Shown here: positions 39,913 through 47,663 of the stretch, piece after piece
Position numbering within the stretch: position 1 is the first letter of the stretch
How the letters are laid out: every line of letters starts with the position of its first letter
Assembly (NCBI RefSeq): GCF_000382205.1
Contig: NZ_KB907787.1
Span: 535,176 to 599,175 of the forward strand
Length of the DNA: 64,000 nt
DNA from: Dyadobacter beijingensis DSM 21582
GTDB lineage: Bacteria; Bacteroidota; Bacteroidia; Cytophagales; Spirosomataceae
Reading direction: 5' to 3'
The notes under the pieces: generated by a model
The model's database searches: none
Seen by the model: the letters and a program-made list of their open reading frames with translations, nothing else
Told to the model about the DNA's origin: nothing
Made by a program: the position numbers and the translations under genes

Positions 39913-41196
39913 ATGAAATTGTTAGTTCGCTCGGTTCGGGTAATTGATAAAAAGTCCCCTTTCAATGGTCAGGTGAAAGATATCCTGATCGAAGACGGGA
40001 AGATTAGAAAAATTGGAGACAGCCTCGATGCCGGCGATGCGCAGGTGATCGACGGTAGCGGCCAGTGCGTATCGGCCGGATGGGTGGACATGCGCGTGCA
40101 GGGCCGCGATCCCGGTTTCGAGCATAAGGAAGACCTGCATTCCGTGCGCGAGACGGCTGCGCATGGCGGGTTCACGGAAATCGTGCTGCTGCCGAACACG
40201 CAGCCGGTGGTGGACACGAAAGATACGCTGAACTACATCCGCCACAGCAGTTTCGGCGGACTGGTAACCCTGCATCCTGCGGCGGCTTTGACCAAAAAGG
40301 CCGATGGTGTGGATTTCACGGAAATGATGGACCTGCACCAGGCTGGCGCCATTGCATTTACCGACGGCGAGAACCCGGTACAGAATGCGGACCTGCTTTT
40401 GAAAACCATTCTATACCTGCGCCCGCTGAATGCATTGCTCATTAACCGCCCCGAAGACCGCCAGCTGACGCTTTACGGGCAAATGCACGAAGGCGTGGCG
40501 AGCACGCTCGTGGGTATGAAAGGAATGCCTGCATTGGCAGAGGAAATGATGCTGATCCGCGATTTGAAATTGCTGGAATACGCATTGGAAAAAAATACCT
40601 ACGACACATCGGCACCGGTACTACACGTTTCGCTGCTGTCGACCGTGCGCGCCGTCGAGCTGATCCGGGAGGCGAAAGCGAAAGGCCTGCCGGTGTCGGC
40701 GGATATTGCGGCGCACCAGCTGGCATTTGAAGATAAGGACCTGATCGGCTTCGATACGAACCTGAAAGTAAACCCGCCGTTCCGCTCGCCGGAGGACAAT
40801 GCGGCATTGCGGCAAGGTTTGGCGGACGGCACCATCGACGCCATCGTTTCAGACCATAACCCGCATGACGAGGAAAGTAAAAACCTCGAATTCGACCACG
40901 CCGATTTTGGCATTACAGGCCTGGAAACGGCATTCGCATTGTCGGTTATGCACAGCGGCCTGGTGGTGGACGACATCGTAGAGAAACTGACGGTGCAGCC
41001 GCGTCGTATCCTGCGCCTGCCGGAGGTGAGCGTAGCGGAAAGTGCGGCGGCTAATCTCACATTCTTCGACCCAAATGCGGAATGGGTATTCGGCAGAAGT
41101 TATTCCAAATCAAAAAATACACCGTTCCTGGGGCAGACGCTGAGAGGCAAGGTAAGAGGGGTGATCAATAACGGTAAACAGGAGTGGTTCCAATGA
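39913..41196 (+). CDS. Dihydroorotase-like protein with degenerate metal site
   Basis: A 427-residue amidohydrolase of the class I dihydroorotase type (pyrimidine synthesis). The fold landmarks are present: GWVDM then PGFEHKEDL, EIVLLPNTQPVVDTKDTL, AFTDGENPV, HVSLLSTVRAVELI, and IVSDHNPHDEESK. However, the first-strand HxH that binds zinc (usually D-x-H-x-H-x-R) reads DMRVQGRDPG, and the usual His of the HxED segment is Arg (NRPED). It is therefore probably a non-catalytic PyrC homologue, as in aspartate carbamoyltransferase complexes, or an enzyme with changed chemistry. Its stop overlaps the next start (ATGA). Confidence 0.82.
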   Translation: MKLLVRSVRVIDKKSPFNGQVKDILIEDGKIRKIGDSLDAGDAQVIDGSGQCVSAGWVDMRVQGRDPGFEHKEDLHSVRETAAHGGFTEIVLLPNTQPVVDTKDTLNYIRHSSFGGLVTLHPAAALTKKADGVDFTEMMDLHQAGAIAFTDGENPVQNADLLLKTILYLRPLNALLINRPEDRQLTLYGQMHEGVASTLVGMKGMPALAEEMMLIRDLKLLEYALEKNTYDTSAPVLHVSLLSTVRAVELIREAKAKGLPVSADIAAHQLAFEDKDLIGFDTNLKVNPPFRSPEDNAALRQGLADGTIDAIVSDHNPHDEESKNLEFDHADFGITGLETAFALSVMHSGLVVDDIVEKLTVQPRRILRLPEVSVAESAAANLTFFDPNAEWVFGRSYSKSKNTPFLGQTLRGKVRGVINNGKQEWFQ

Positions 41197-41756
41197 ATTC
41201 GATTTTAGCATATTTTAATAAACCTATCTTAAAAGTGTCGCTGCAATTCGGAGCGGCGACGGGCATTGCTGCGTTTTTGTTTTTTACAGGATTATACCTC
41301 GTGGGTGCCCAGCCGCTGGCGGGCGTAAGAGTGCTCGATATGGGCATTTACACGATCATGATTTTTAGCGGACTGCGGTATTTTCGCAAAAACTATGGAA
41401 ACGGGCTGCTCCATTTGTGGGAAGCACTTACGATGGGATACGTGATCACCTGCGTAGGGGCGATCATTAATGGCTGGCTCATTTATCTTTTTGTAACCTA
41501 TATTGATCCTGCGGTTTTCTCCGACTATATTACCAATGCGCTGGACGTGCTGACCCAGGGCCGGAAATCGCAGACGAGTTACCTGAGCGACAAGGAGTTT
41601 CTGGAATTGTACGAGACGGTGAAAAATAATAAGCCTTCGATCCTTATCAGCAATGAGATAACGCAGCGGCTTGTGATGGCAATCATCCCGATCCTCGTGA
41701 TTTCCTTGATTTTGAGAAAGCAGGATTATAGTGTTCTTCAAAACAACAAAACTTAA
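41193..41756 (+). CDS. DUF4199 membrane protein (first copy)
   Basis: A 187-residue protein with about four membrane helices (for example FGAATGIAAFLFFTGLYLVG and VMAIIPILVISLIL) and a soluble insert near residues 110-150. DUF4199 proteins are small Bacteroidota membrane proteins of unknown role. The ATG at 41193 overlaps the stop of the dihydroorotase-like gene by 4 nt, so it is translationally coupled. The paralogue follows 8 nt downstream. Confidence 0.8.
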   Translation: MNSILAYFNKPILKVSLQFGAATGIAAFLFFTGLYLVGAQPLAGVRVLDMGIYTIMIFSGLRYFRKNYGNGLLHLWEALTMGYVITCVGAIINGWLIYLFVTYIDPAVFSDYITNALDVLTQGRKSQTSYLSDKEFLELYETVKNNKPSILISNEITQRLVMAIIPILVISLILRKQDYSVLQNNKT

Positions 41757-41764
41757 ACCTTTAC

Positions 41765-42280
41765 ATGGAAGAAAAAACATCTACCGCCCGCGTTGCATTG
41801 AAGTACGGCGTATTGGCCGCCGTCGTGACGATGATCTACTCCACGATCCTGTACGTGACCGGCCTGGGCCAGAACAAGACTTTGGCTTCACTGTCCTACG
41901 TGTTTATGCTCGTGGGTATCGTGTGGGCGATGCGCGAGTTCAGGGAGAAGAACGGCGGCTTTATGAGCTACGGCGAAGGCCTGGGGCTCGGCTCGCTGAC
42001 GTCGGCGGTACTGGGGCTGCTGAGCTCCGCGTTTACGATGTTTTATATCCAGTTTATCGATAACGACCTGCTCGCAGCGGGCATCGACCAGATGCGGGAG
42101 GATTTGGAAAGAAAAGGAATGGACGACGCGCAGATCGAACAGGCGATCGAAGTTTCGCAGAAGTTCATGTCGCCCGGCATTATGTTCGTGACGGTGATTT
42201 TGGGCTACGTGGTAATGGGTTTCATCGTTTCGCTCATTATCGCGGCCATTATGCGAAAAGAGAAGCCGGTTTTCGAGTAA
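41765..42280 (+). CDS. DUF4199 membrane protein (second copy)
   Basis: A 171-residue paralogue of the preceding protein, with four predicted helices (GVLAAVVTMIYSTILYVTG, SYVFMLVGIVWAMREF, LGLGSLTSAVLGLLSSAFTM, GIMFVTVILGYVVMGFIVSL) and an acidic helical insert (EDLERKGMDDAQIEQAIEV). Its function is unknown. It lies 36 nt before gldF, which suggests a common transcript from the dihydroorotase-like gene through gldF. Confidence 0.8.
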   Translation: MEEKTSTARVALKYGVLAAVVTMIYSTILYVTGLGQNKTLASLSYVFMLVGIVWAMREFREKNGGFMSYGEGLGLGSLTSAVLGLLSSAFTMFYIQFIDNDLLAAGIDQMREDLERKGMDDAQIEQAIEVSQKFMSPGIMFVTVILGYVVMGFIVSLIIAAIMRKEKPVFE

Positions 42281-42316
42281 TGCATTCCTGGAAAGACTTT
42301 AATAATAATTCTAATA

Positions 42317-43045
42317 GTGTTAGCAATCTTCCGAAAAGAGGTAGCCAGTTTTTTCAACTCCCTGATCGCCTACATCGTCATGGCGGTGTTCCTGACGGCT
42401 ATTGGCCTGATCGTATGGGTTTTTCCCGATTCCAACATCCTGGATTACGGTTACGCCGACCTCGGCTCGTTTTTCGGCCTCGCGCCTTATGTGCTGATAT
42501 TTCTCATTCCAGCTATTACCATGCGTTCGCTGGCAGAGGAATCGCGCAATGGCACATTGGAATTGCTGTTAACCAAGCCCATTCGTAACATCGACCTGGT
42601 ACTTGGCAAGTTCTTGGCGAACTGGGTGCTTGTAGTGCTCACATTGCTTCCGACGCTCATTTATTATTACAGTGTGTACAAACTGGGTAATCCGGTAGGC
42701 GACGTCGATTCTGCGGCGGTGGCAGGCTCGTATCTTGGGCTATTCCTGTTTACCGGCGTGCTGGTAGCGATGGGCATATGGGCCTCGTCATTGAATGATA
42801 ACCAGATCGTGGCCTTCATCCTGGGTGTGTTTCTGGCATTCATCTGGTACGTCGGCTTCGGGGCGATTTCCGGCATGTTTGGCGACGGTTTTGCGGCCAA
42901 CCTGCTCTCCGGTATAGCCCTGGACGTTCAGTACCAGGCGCTCGGCAAAGGCCTGATCGATTCCCGCAATGTGATTTACCTGCTAAGCCTGATCATTTTC
43001 TTTATCTTTCTGACACTCTGGCGCGTAGAAGGCCTCAGGAAGTGA
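42317..43045 (+). CDS. gldF: Gliding-type ABC transporter permease GldF
   Basis: A 242-residue ABC-2 permease with six membrane helices. It contains IFLIPAITMRSLAEESRNGT followed by LELLLTKPI, the typical ABC-2 core, and matches the length of GldF, the permease of the GldA/F/G transporter of gliding Bacteroidota. The start is GTG at 42317. The partner gldG, usually next, is not there; a sigma factor gene follows. The alternative is a generic ABC-2 permease. Confidence 0.82.
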   Translation: MLAIFRKEVASFFNSLIAYIVMAVFLTAIGLIVWVFPDSNILDYGYADLGSFFGLAPYVLIFLIPAITMRSLAEESRNGTLELLLTKPIRNIDLVLGKFLANWVLVVLTLLPTLIYYYSVYKLGNPVGDVDSAAVAGSYLGLFLFTGVLVAMGIWASSLNDNQIVAFILGVFLAFIWYVGFGAISGMFGDGFAANLLSGIALDVQYQALGKGLIDSRNVIYLLSLIIFFIFLTLWRVEGLRK

Positions 43046-43087
43046 ATGCGGATTACCTGAAATCAATCGCTGTCGATCCATTCCGGT

Positions 43088-43831
43088 GTGCTGTTCGTAT
43101 ATGACAAAAAGCACACTACGATGATGAGCACAGACAGACGGTCCAGGGTGCCGACAATACCCCCTTCTCTGGTGATCTCTTTCTCCTACGGCAATGAGGC
43201 AATAATTTGTTATAGCCCAGCCCGCTATCCGGGAAATTTTATTAGATTGCCGGTAAGTAATTTACAATTAACTATTAAGCAACTCTTGGCGACAGGCAAG
43301 GTAAAATACTCGGAAGAGGAATTGGTGGCAGCGCTCAAACGGAACGAGCGAAACGCCTTCGAATTCCTGTACGACCATTACTCGGGAGCTTTGTTTAATA
43401 TCATTTCGAAAACGTTGAAGGACGAGGAGAAAGCCGCAGATGTGTTGCAGGAGAGCTTTCTGAAGATTTGGAAGAATATCGCTTCCTACAATCCGGAGAA
43501 AGGGCGATTGTTTACATGGATTATGAATATCGCACGTAATGGAGCGATAGACGCAGTCAGAGCGGAGGGCCGGAAACCGGCGATGGATGATATTGAAAAC
43601 ACGGTGGTCCTTAATGAGAAGGATACGTACGAAGATTCACAGACAGTCAGTTCGGACATGAAGGCGATCGTCGACATGCTGCGGCCCGAACGGAAAATAC
43701 TCATCGATATGGCCTATTTTCAGGGCTACACGCATGAGGAAATATCCGAGGAGCTGAGTATACCGCTGGGCACCGTGAAATCGCGGATAAGGACCGCATT
43801 ACAAGAGTTAAAACAATACTTTGCAGTATGA
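43088..43831 (+). CDS. ECF-type RNA polymerase sigma factor
   Basis: A sigma-70 family ECF factor. Region 2 is FEFLYDHYSGALFNII to ADVLQESFLKIWKNI with FTWIMNIARNGAIDAVRAE. Region 4 is MLRPERKILIDMAYFQGYTHEE to GTVKSRIRTALQELKQYF. The open frame starts at 43088, but the first 60 or so residues are not family-like, and the true start may be later, for example TTG at 43286 just before KVKYSEEELVAALKRN. The stop overlaps the anti-sigma start by 4 nt. Confidence 0.88.
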   Translation: MLFVYDKKHTTMMSTDRRSRVPTIPPSLVISFSYGNEAIICYSPARYPGNFIRLPVSNLQLTIKQLLATGKVKYSEEELVAALKRNERNAFEFLYDHYSGALFNIISKTLKDEEKAADVLQESFLKIWKNIASYNPEKGRLFTWIMNIARNGAIDAVRAEGRKPAMDDIENTVVLNEKDTYEDSQTVSSDMKAIVDMLRPERKILIDMAYFQGYTHEEISEELSIPLGTVKSRIRTALQELKQYFAV

Positions 43832-44724
43832 ATATCCAAGCCTATATAGAGTCCGGTATATTGGAGGAATATGTATTGGGCACTGTTACTCCCCAGGAGA
43901 AACAGGAGGTGGAGTGTATGTCGCATATTTACCCTGAAATCAAGGAAGAGCTGTTGCGTACCGAAAGTGCATTGGAAGAATATGCACTGAAACACCAGGC
44001 AACGCCCCCGCCTTCATTGAAAGAGTCGATTTTTGCACAAATGAATTTCGAAGCACCGGCGGAAGAGGAAATCCAGGCCGGGGAAATAGCAGAAGAGAAG
44101 ACCGTTTCATTGTCTGACACCACCGCCACCGTGCAACCCGTGGAGCCGGAAGCACGTGTGATCGACCATGCATTCGACCGCGTGGAAACGCAGGTAGTAA
44201 CGCCTACATGGGCGAAACTGGCCATTGCGGCCTCCGTACTGCTGGCATTGTTCGCGGGATGGTCGGCTATGCAGATGACCGACATGAAAAGCGCCAACAA
44301 CAAACTGACGGCCGAAGTGGAGAGCATGCAGGCCGATATGGCGGCGATCAAAGGGCAGGCTGAATATAACCAGTCGCTGGCTGCATTGTTCCGCAGCCCG
44401 TCTTACAAACACATACATTTGGCAGGTCTGCCGAAGTCGCCCGAAAGTGCGGTATCCGCATTCTGGAACACGCAAACGAACGAAGTGTTGCTCGACGTGC
44501 AAAACCTGCCCGCAGCGCCCCAGGGCAAGCAATACCAGCTTTGGAGCATTGTGGATGGCAAGCCTGTCGATATTGGTATGCTGGATAATGCATTTACCGG
44601 CAAAGTCCTGAAAATGAAGAACACCAAAGCCGGTTCCGTCGCATTTGCCATTACATTGGAAAAAGAAGGCGGCAACCCAACCCCGACGATGGAGGAAATG
44701 TATGTGATGGGGAAAGTGAGTTAG
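43828..44724 (+). CDS. Anti-sigma factor (RskA-like)
   Basis: A 298-residue membrane protein. The N-terminal cytoplasmic part (EYVLGTVTPQEKQEVECMS) is the anti-sigma domain that would hold the sigma factor encoded just upstream. A linker, a single membrane helix (about residues 128-150, WAKLAIAASVLLALFAGWSA) and a C-terminal RskA domain (LDVQNLPAAPQGKQYQLWSI) follow. The ATGA overlap with the sigma gene shows that the pair is coupled. Confidence 0.87.
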   Translation: MNIQAYIESGILEEYVLGTVTPQEKQEVECMSHIYPEIKEELLRTESALEEYALKHQATPPPSLKESIFAQMNFEAPAEEEIQAGEIAEEKTVSLSDTTATVQPVEPEARVIDHAFDRVETQVVTPTWAKLAIAASVLLALFAGWSAMQMTDMKSANNKLTAEVESMQADMAAIKGQAEYNQSLAALFRSPSYKHIHLAGLPKSPESAVSAFWNTQTNEVLLDVQNLPAAPQGKQYQLWSIVDGKPVDIGMLDNAFTGKVLKMKNTKAGSVAFAITLEKEGGNPTPTMEEMYVMGKVS

Positions 44725-44748
44725 TATATTGATTTGTAAGATGATACG

Positions 44749-44790
44749 CGCTCATTGCGGGGGAGATACCTTGCAATGAGCGTTCTTTTT
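44749..44790 (+). terminator. Terminator after the sigma/anti-sigma pair
   Basis: CGCTCATTGC (44749-44758) pairs with GCAATGAGCG (44773-44782) and is followed by TTCTTTTT, 25 nt after the anti-sigma stop and ahead of the oxidoreductase start at 44818. Confidence 0.8.
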
Positions 44791-44817
44791 GTTAATCACC
44801 TAAATACCTTAAACCTT

Positions 44818-46530
44818 ATGAAACGCCGTAATTTTATCGGAAGCGTTACCCTTGGCGGAAGCCTGCTTTCGGCACCTTTCGAAAAACCGGAAGCCGGAAA
44901 TGCTGTTTCCGGAAAGCAAAACATCGCTAAACCCGCTACATTAACCGCCGACCTCGTCATCGCTGGCGGCGGTCTCGGCGGTTGCGCGGCCGCATTGGCG
45001 GCATTGCGCAATGGCCTGTCGGTAATCCTCACCGAAGAAACCGACTGGATCGGCGGGCAGATTTCCCAGCAAGGCGTGCCGCCCGACGAGCACCAGTGGA
45101 TCGAAACGCACGGCGCCACGAAAGCTTACCGGCACTTCCGGACGGCCGTTCGCGAATATTACCAGAAAAACTACCCGCTCACCGCCGACGCCAAAAGCCG
45201 CAAAAACCTCAATCCCGGCGACGGCTCCGTATCCAAGCTCTGCCACGAACCACGCGTAGCAGTGGCCGTGCTTACCGACCTGCTCAATCCATACCTCAGC
45301 ACCGGCAAGCTCACATTGCTTTTGGAACACAAAATCGTGGCCGCCGATGTAAAAGGCAACAAAGTACAAGCCCTCACCGCGCAGAACCGCCGCAACAAAG
45401 CCCAGGTAACCCTCACCGCGCCCTATTTTGCGGACGCTACCGAGCTCGGCGACCTGCTGCCCATGACCGGCACCGAATACGTCACCGGCGCCGAATCCAA
45501 AGCCCAAACCGGCGAATCCCACGCCCCCGAAAAGGCCGACCCCGAAAACGTGCAGGCATTCACCGTCTGCTACGCGATCGACTACCGCCCGGGCGAAAAC
45601 CACGTGATCGAAAAGCCGCGCGAATACGATTTCTGGAAGAACTACGTGCCTAAAATGGCCAAACCATGGTCGGGCAGGCTGCTGGACCTTTCCTACTCCA
45701 ACCCCAAAACCCTCGAACCGAAACAGCTCGGCTTCCATCCGGAAGGCTTAGCCACCGGCGACAAACTGAACCTCTGGCTCTACCGCCGCATTATCAACAA
45801 GGCCAACTTCGCGCCCGGCACTTACGCCGGCGACATTACCATCGTAAACTGGCCGCAAAACGATTACACCCTCGGCAACCTCATCGGCGCCAGCGAAAAG
45901 GATTTCGACACCCATTTCGAGCGCGGCAAGCAACTCAGCCTCTCGCTCCTTTACTGGCTCCAAACCGAAGCCCCGCGCCCCGACGGCGGCAAAGGCTGGC
46001 CCGGCATCCGCCTCCGCAAAGACGTCATGGGCACCGAAGACGGCCTCGCCAAATACCCCTACGTCCGTGAATCGCGGCGCATTAAGGCGCTATTTACCAT
46101 TAAGGAAGAGCACGTAGGTGCCGAGCAGCGGGCTGCTGTTACCGGGCAATCTGCTGGCGTGAAGGCTGCTACTTTTGAAGATAGCGTCGGGATTGGTTAT
46201 TACCACATTGACTTGCATCCGAGCACGGGCGGGGATAATTACATTGATTTCGGGTCATTGCCGTTTCAGATTCCGTTGGGGGCTTTGTTGCCCGTAAGGA
46301 TGGAGAATATATTGCCTGCTAATAAGAATATTGGGACTACGCATATTACGAATGGGTGTTATAGGCTGCATCCGGTGGAGTGGAGCATTGGGGAGGCTGT
46401 GGGGTTGTTGGTGAAGTATGCTTCTGAGAAGAAGGTGCTTCCGCGGGGTGTTAGGGAGGATAAGGGGCTGTTGGCGGGGTTTCAGGGGTTTGTGCGTGGG
46501 GAGGGGGTTGAGTTGGAGTGGAAGGGGTGA
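44818..46530 (+). CDS. Tat-exported FAD-dependent oxidoreductase
   Basis: A 570-residue flavoprotein of the FAD_oxidored (PF12831) type. The start at 44818 gives MKRRNFIGSVTLGGSLLSAP, a twin-arginine-like signal. The dinucleotide fold is ADLVIAGGGLGGCAAALAAL with an acidic end to the second strand (ILTEETDWIGGQISQQG). Substrate unknown; relatives often act on sugars or flank sugar genes. Base use changes inside the gene: up to about 46080 codons end mostly in C, but the last 400 bp switch to G/T-ending codons, next to the AT-rich island. Confidence 0.82.
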   Translation: MKRRNFIGSVTLGGSLLSAPFEKPEAGNAVSGKQNIAKPATLTADLVIAGGGLGGCAAALAALRNGLSVILTEETDWIGGQISQQGVPPDEHQWIETHGATKAYRHFRTAVREYYQKNYPLTADAKSRKNLNPGDGSVSKLCHEPRVAVAVLTDLLNPYLSTGKLTLLLEHKIVAADVKGNKVQALTAQNRRNKAQVTLTAPYFADATELGDLLPMTGTEYVTGAESKAQTGESHAPEKADPENVQAFTVCYAIDYRPGENHVIEKPREYDFWKNYVPKMAKPWSGRLLDLSYSNPKTLEPKQLGFHPEGLATGDKLNLWLYRRIINKANFAPGTYAGDITIVNWPQNDYTLGNLIGASEKDFDTHFERGKQLSLSLLYWLQTEAPRPDGGKGWPGIRLRKDVMGTEDGLAKYPYVRESRRIKALFTIKEEHVGAEQRAAVTGQSAGVKAATFEDSVGIGYYHIDLHPSTGGDNYIDFGSLPFQIPLGALLPVRMENILPANKNIGTTHITNGCYRLHPVEWSIGEAVGLLVKYASEKKVLPRGVREDKGLLAGFQGFVRGEGVELEWKG

Positions 46531-46557
46531 TTCTAAACTTTTTTGAATCACAATAGA

Positions 46558-47628
46558 CTATCTTAACCTGAACTTAATATCACGGACTTGTTCAACCTGT
46601 ATTGTTGAATCTACGGGAATTTCGCAAAGGGGAGCCAAAATTATTGTCATGATACTACCATTGACAAGTAATCTATCGTTATCTACGTCTATCGGCGGAG
46701 ATATTGGATCTGATAAATTAAGTTTTGATTGTTTTATCGATTTGGATATAAAATTCTTTTGATTTGTAATAAAATTCTCAACTACAATAGCGAAGTCCCA
46801 AGCATCTGCTTTGTCATATTCGATCTTTCTCTGAGAGATTGACTGTAAGTTTTTTAGACTTATCTCATCAAATAGGATATATCCATTTTCGTGTTTTAGA
46901 CGATTGAAAGGGTAGTGTGTAAAGTCGAAGGTAACTGTATTCTCAAACCTCTTCTCTTGATTATCTTGACTGAAATACGATTTATCAATTGATAAGGATA
47001 GATTTTCTAAAAGTATTTTTCTAAAACTCAAAAAAATATCAACTAAATTTGGGCCAATTTCGCCGAGTTCATTATAAAGTATTAGAGACGTGGGTGCTTC
47101 CGTCGTGGTTCCGAAAGCGACTTCAAATTTTGGTGTACTCGCTGGTGGCCTATTAGTACAAGATGTGTATCTTGAATTTCTAAAATTAATCGATGAGAAA
47201 TTGCAGTTTAAAAAGTGTAAATAGAAGTGAACCTGTCTACCAGTTTTTCCCCATTCTTCGTCCAATAAGTCTCGTATTAAAAAAATATCGATATTCTTGC
47301 TTCGAGCATATTGAACAGCACCAGCCTCATATCCAACAGTAGTGAAAATAACTCCCTTATCGCCATTTAAATCTTCAATCGACGCTGACAGTACATCGAC
47401 AACCTGCCGATCAACCCTTTTACGCCACTTTTTGCATTCAATTAGTATTTTAAGTGTGTGTAGCTTGCTTTTTTGAGTTACTCTGACATCAATTTGGCGT
47501 TTGGTACCAGATTTCCCGATTTCGATAACATTATGCTCTACGGCAAAATTTTCGCTATCTTGATAGATTTCTGCAACAAATTTTTCGAACTCTTTCCAAT
47601 CAATGATATGTTCGAAAAAAGTCTTCAT
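46558..47628 (-). CDS. Mrr-like restriction endonuclease domain protein
   Basis: A 356-residue protein whose first 125 residues form an Mrr_cat-type PD-(D/E)xK nuclease: Asp47 in RQIDVRV, then Glu64-x-Lys66 in LIECKKW, and the C-terminal strand pattern GVIFTTVGYEAGAVQYARSK. Residues 130-356 match no family I know and may recognise substrate or the partner. It is AT-rich compared with its surroundings, a sign of transfer. It follows the ATPase-TOPRIM gene by 35 nt on the same strand, so the two form a likely nuclease/ATPase defence pair. A modification methylase is not present. Confidence 0.8.
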   Translation of the reverse strand: MKTFFEHIIDWKEFEKFVAEIYQDSENFAVEHNVIEIGKSGTKRQIDVRVTQKSKLHTLKILIECKKWRKRVDRQVVDVLSASIEDLNGDKGVIFTTVGYEAGAVQYARSKNIDIFLIRDLLDEEWGKTGRQVHFYLHFLNCNFSSINFRNSRYTSCTNRPPASTPKFEVAFGTTTEAPTSLILYNELGEIGPNLVDIFLSFRKILLENLSLSIDKSYFSQDNQEKRFENTVTFDFTHYPFNRLKHENGYILFDEISLKNLQSISQRKIEYDKADAWDFAIVVENFITNQKNFISKSIKQSKLNLSDPISPPIDVDNDRLLVNGSIMTIILAPLCEIPVDSTIQVEQVRDIKFRLR

Positions 47629-47663
47629 GAGCGGATGTTAAAATGGTAGTCGATTATCTTTGT

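Noticed and set aside
43046..43285. Remnant of gldG between gldF and the sigma factor gene
   Set aside because: The frames after gldF stop within a few codons and show no GldG-like membrane segment; there is no sign of a decayed copy.
46255..46551. 98-codon minus-strand frame at the end of the FAD oxidoreductase gene
   Set aside because: Low-complexity Leu/Pro/Gln/His translation caused by the G/T-rich codons of the sense gene.
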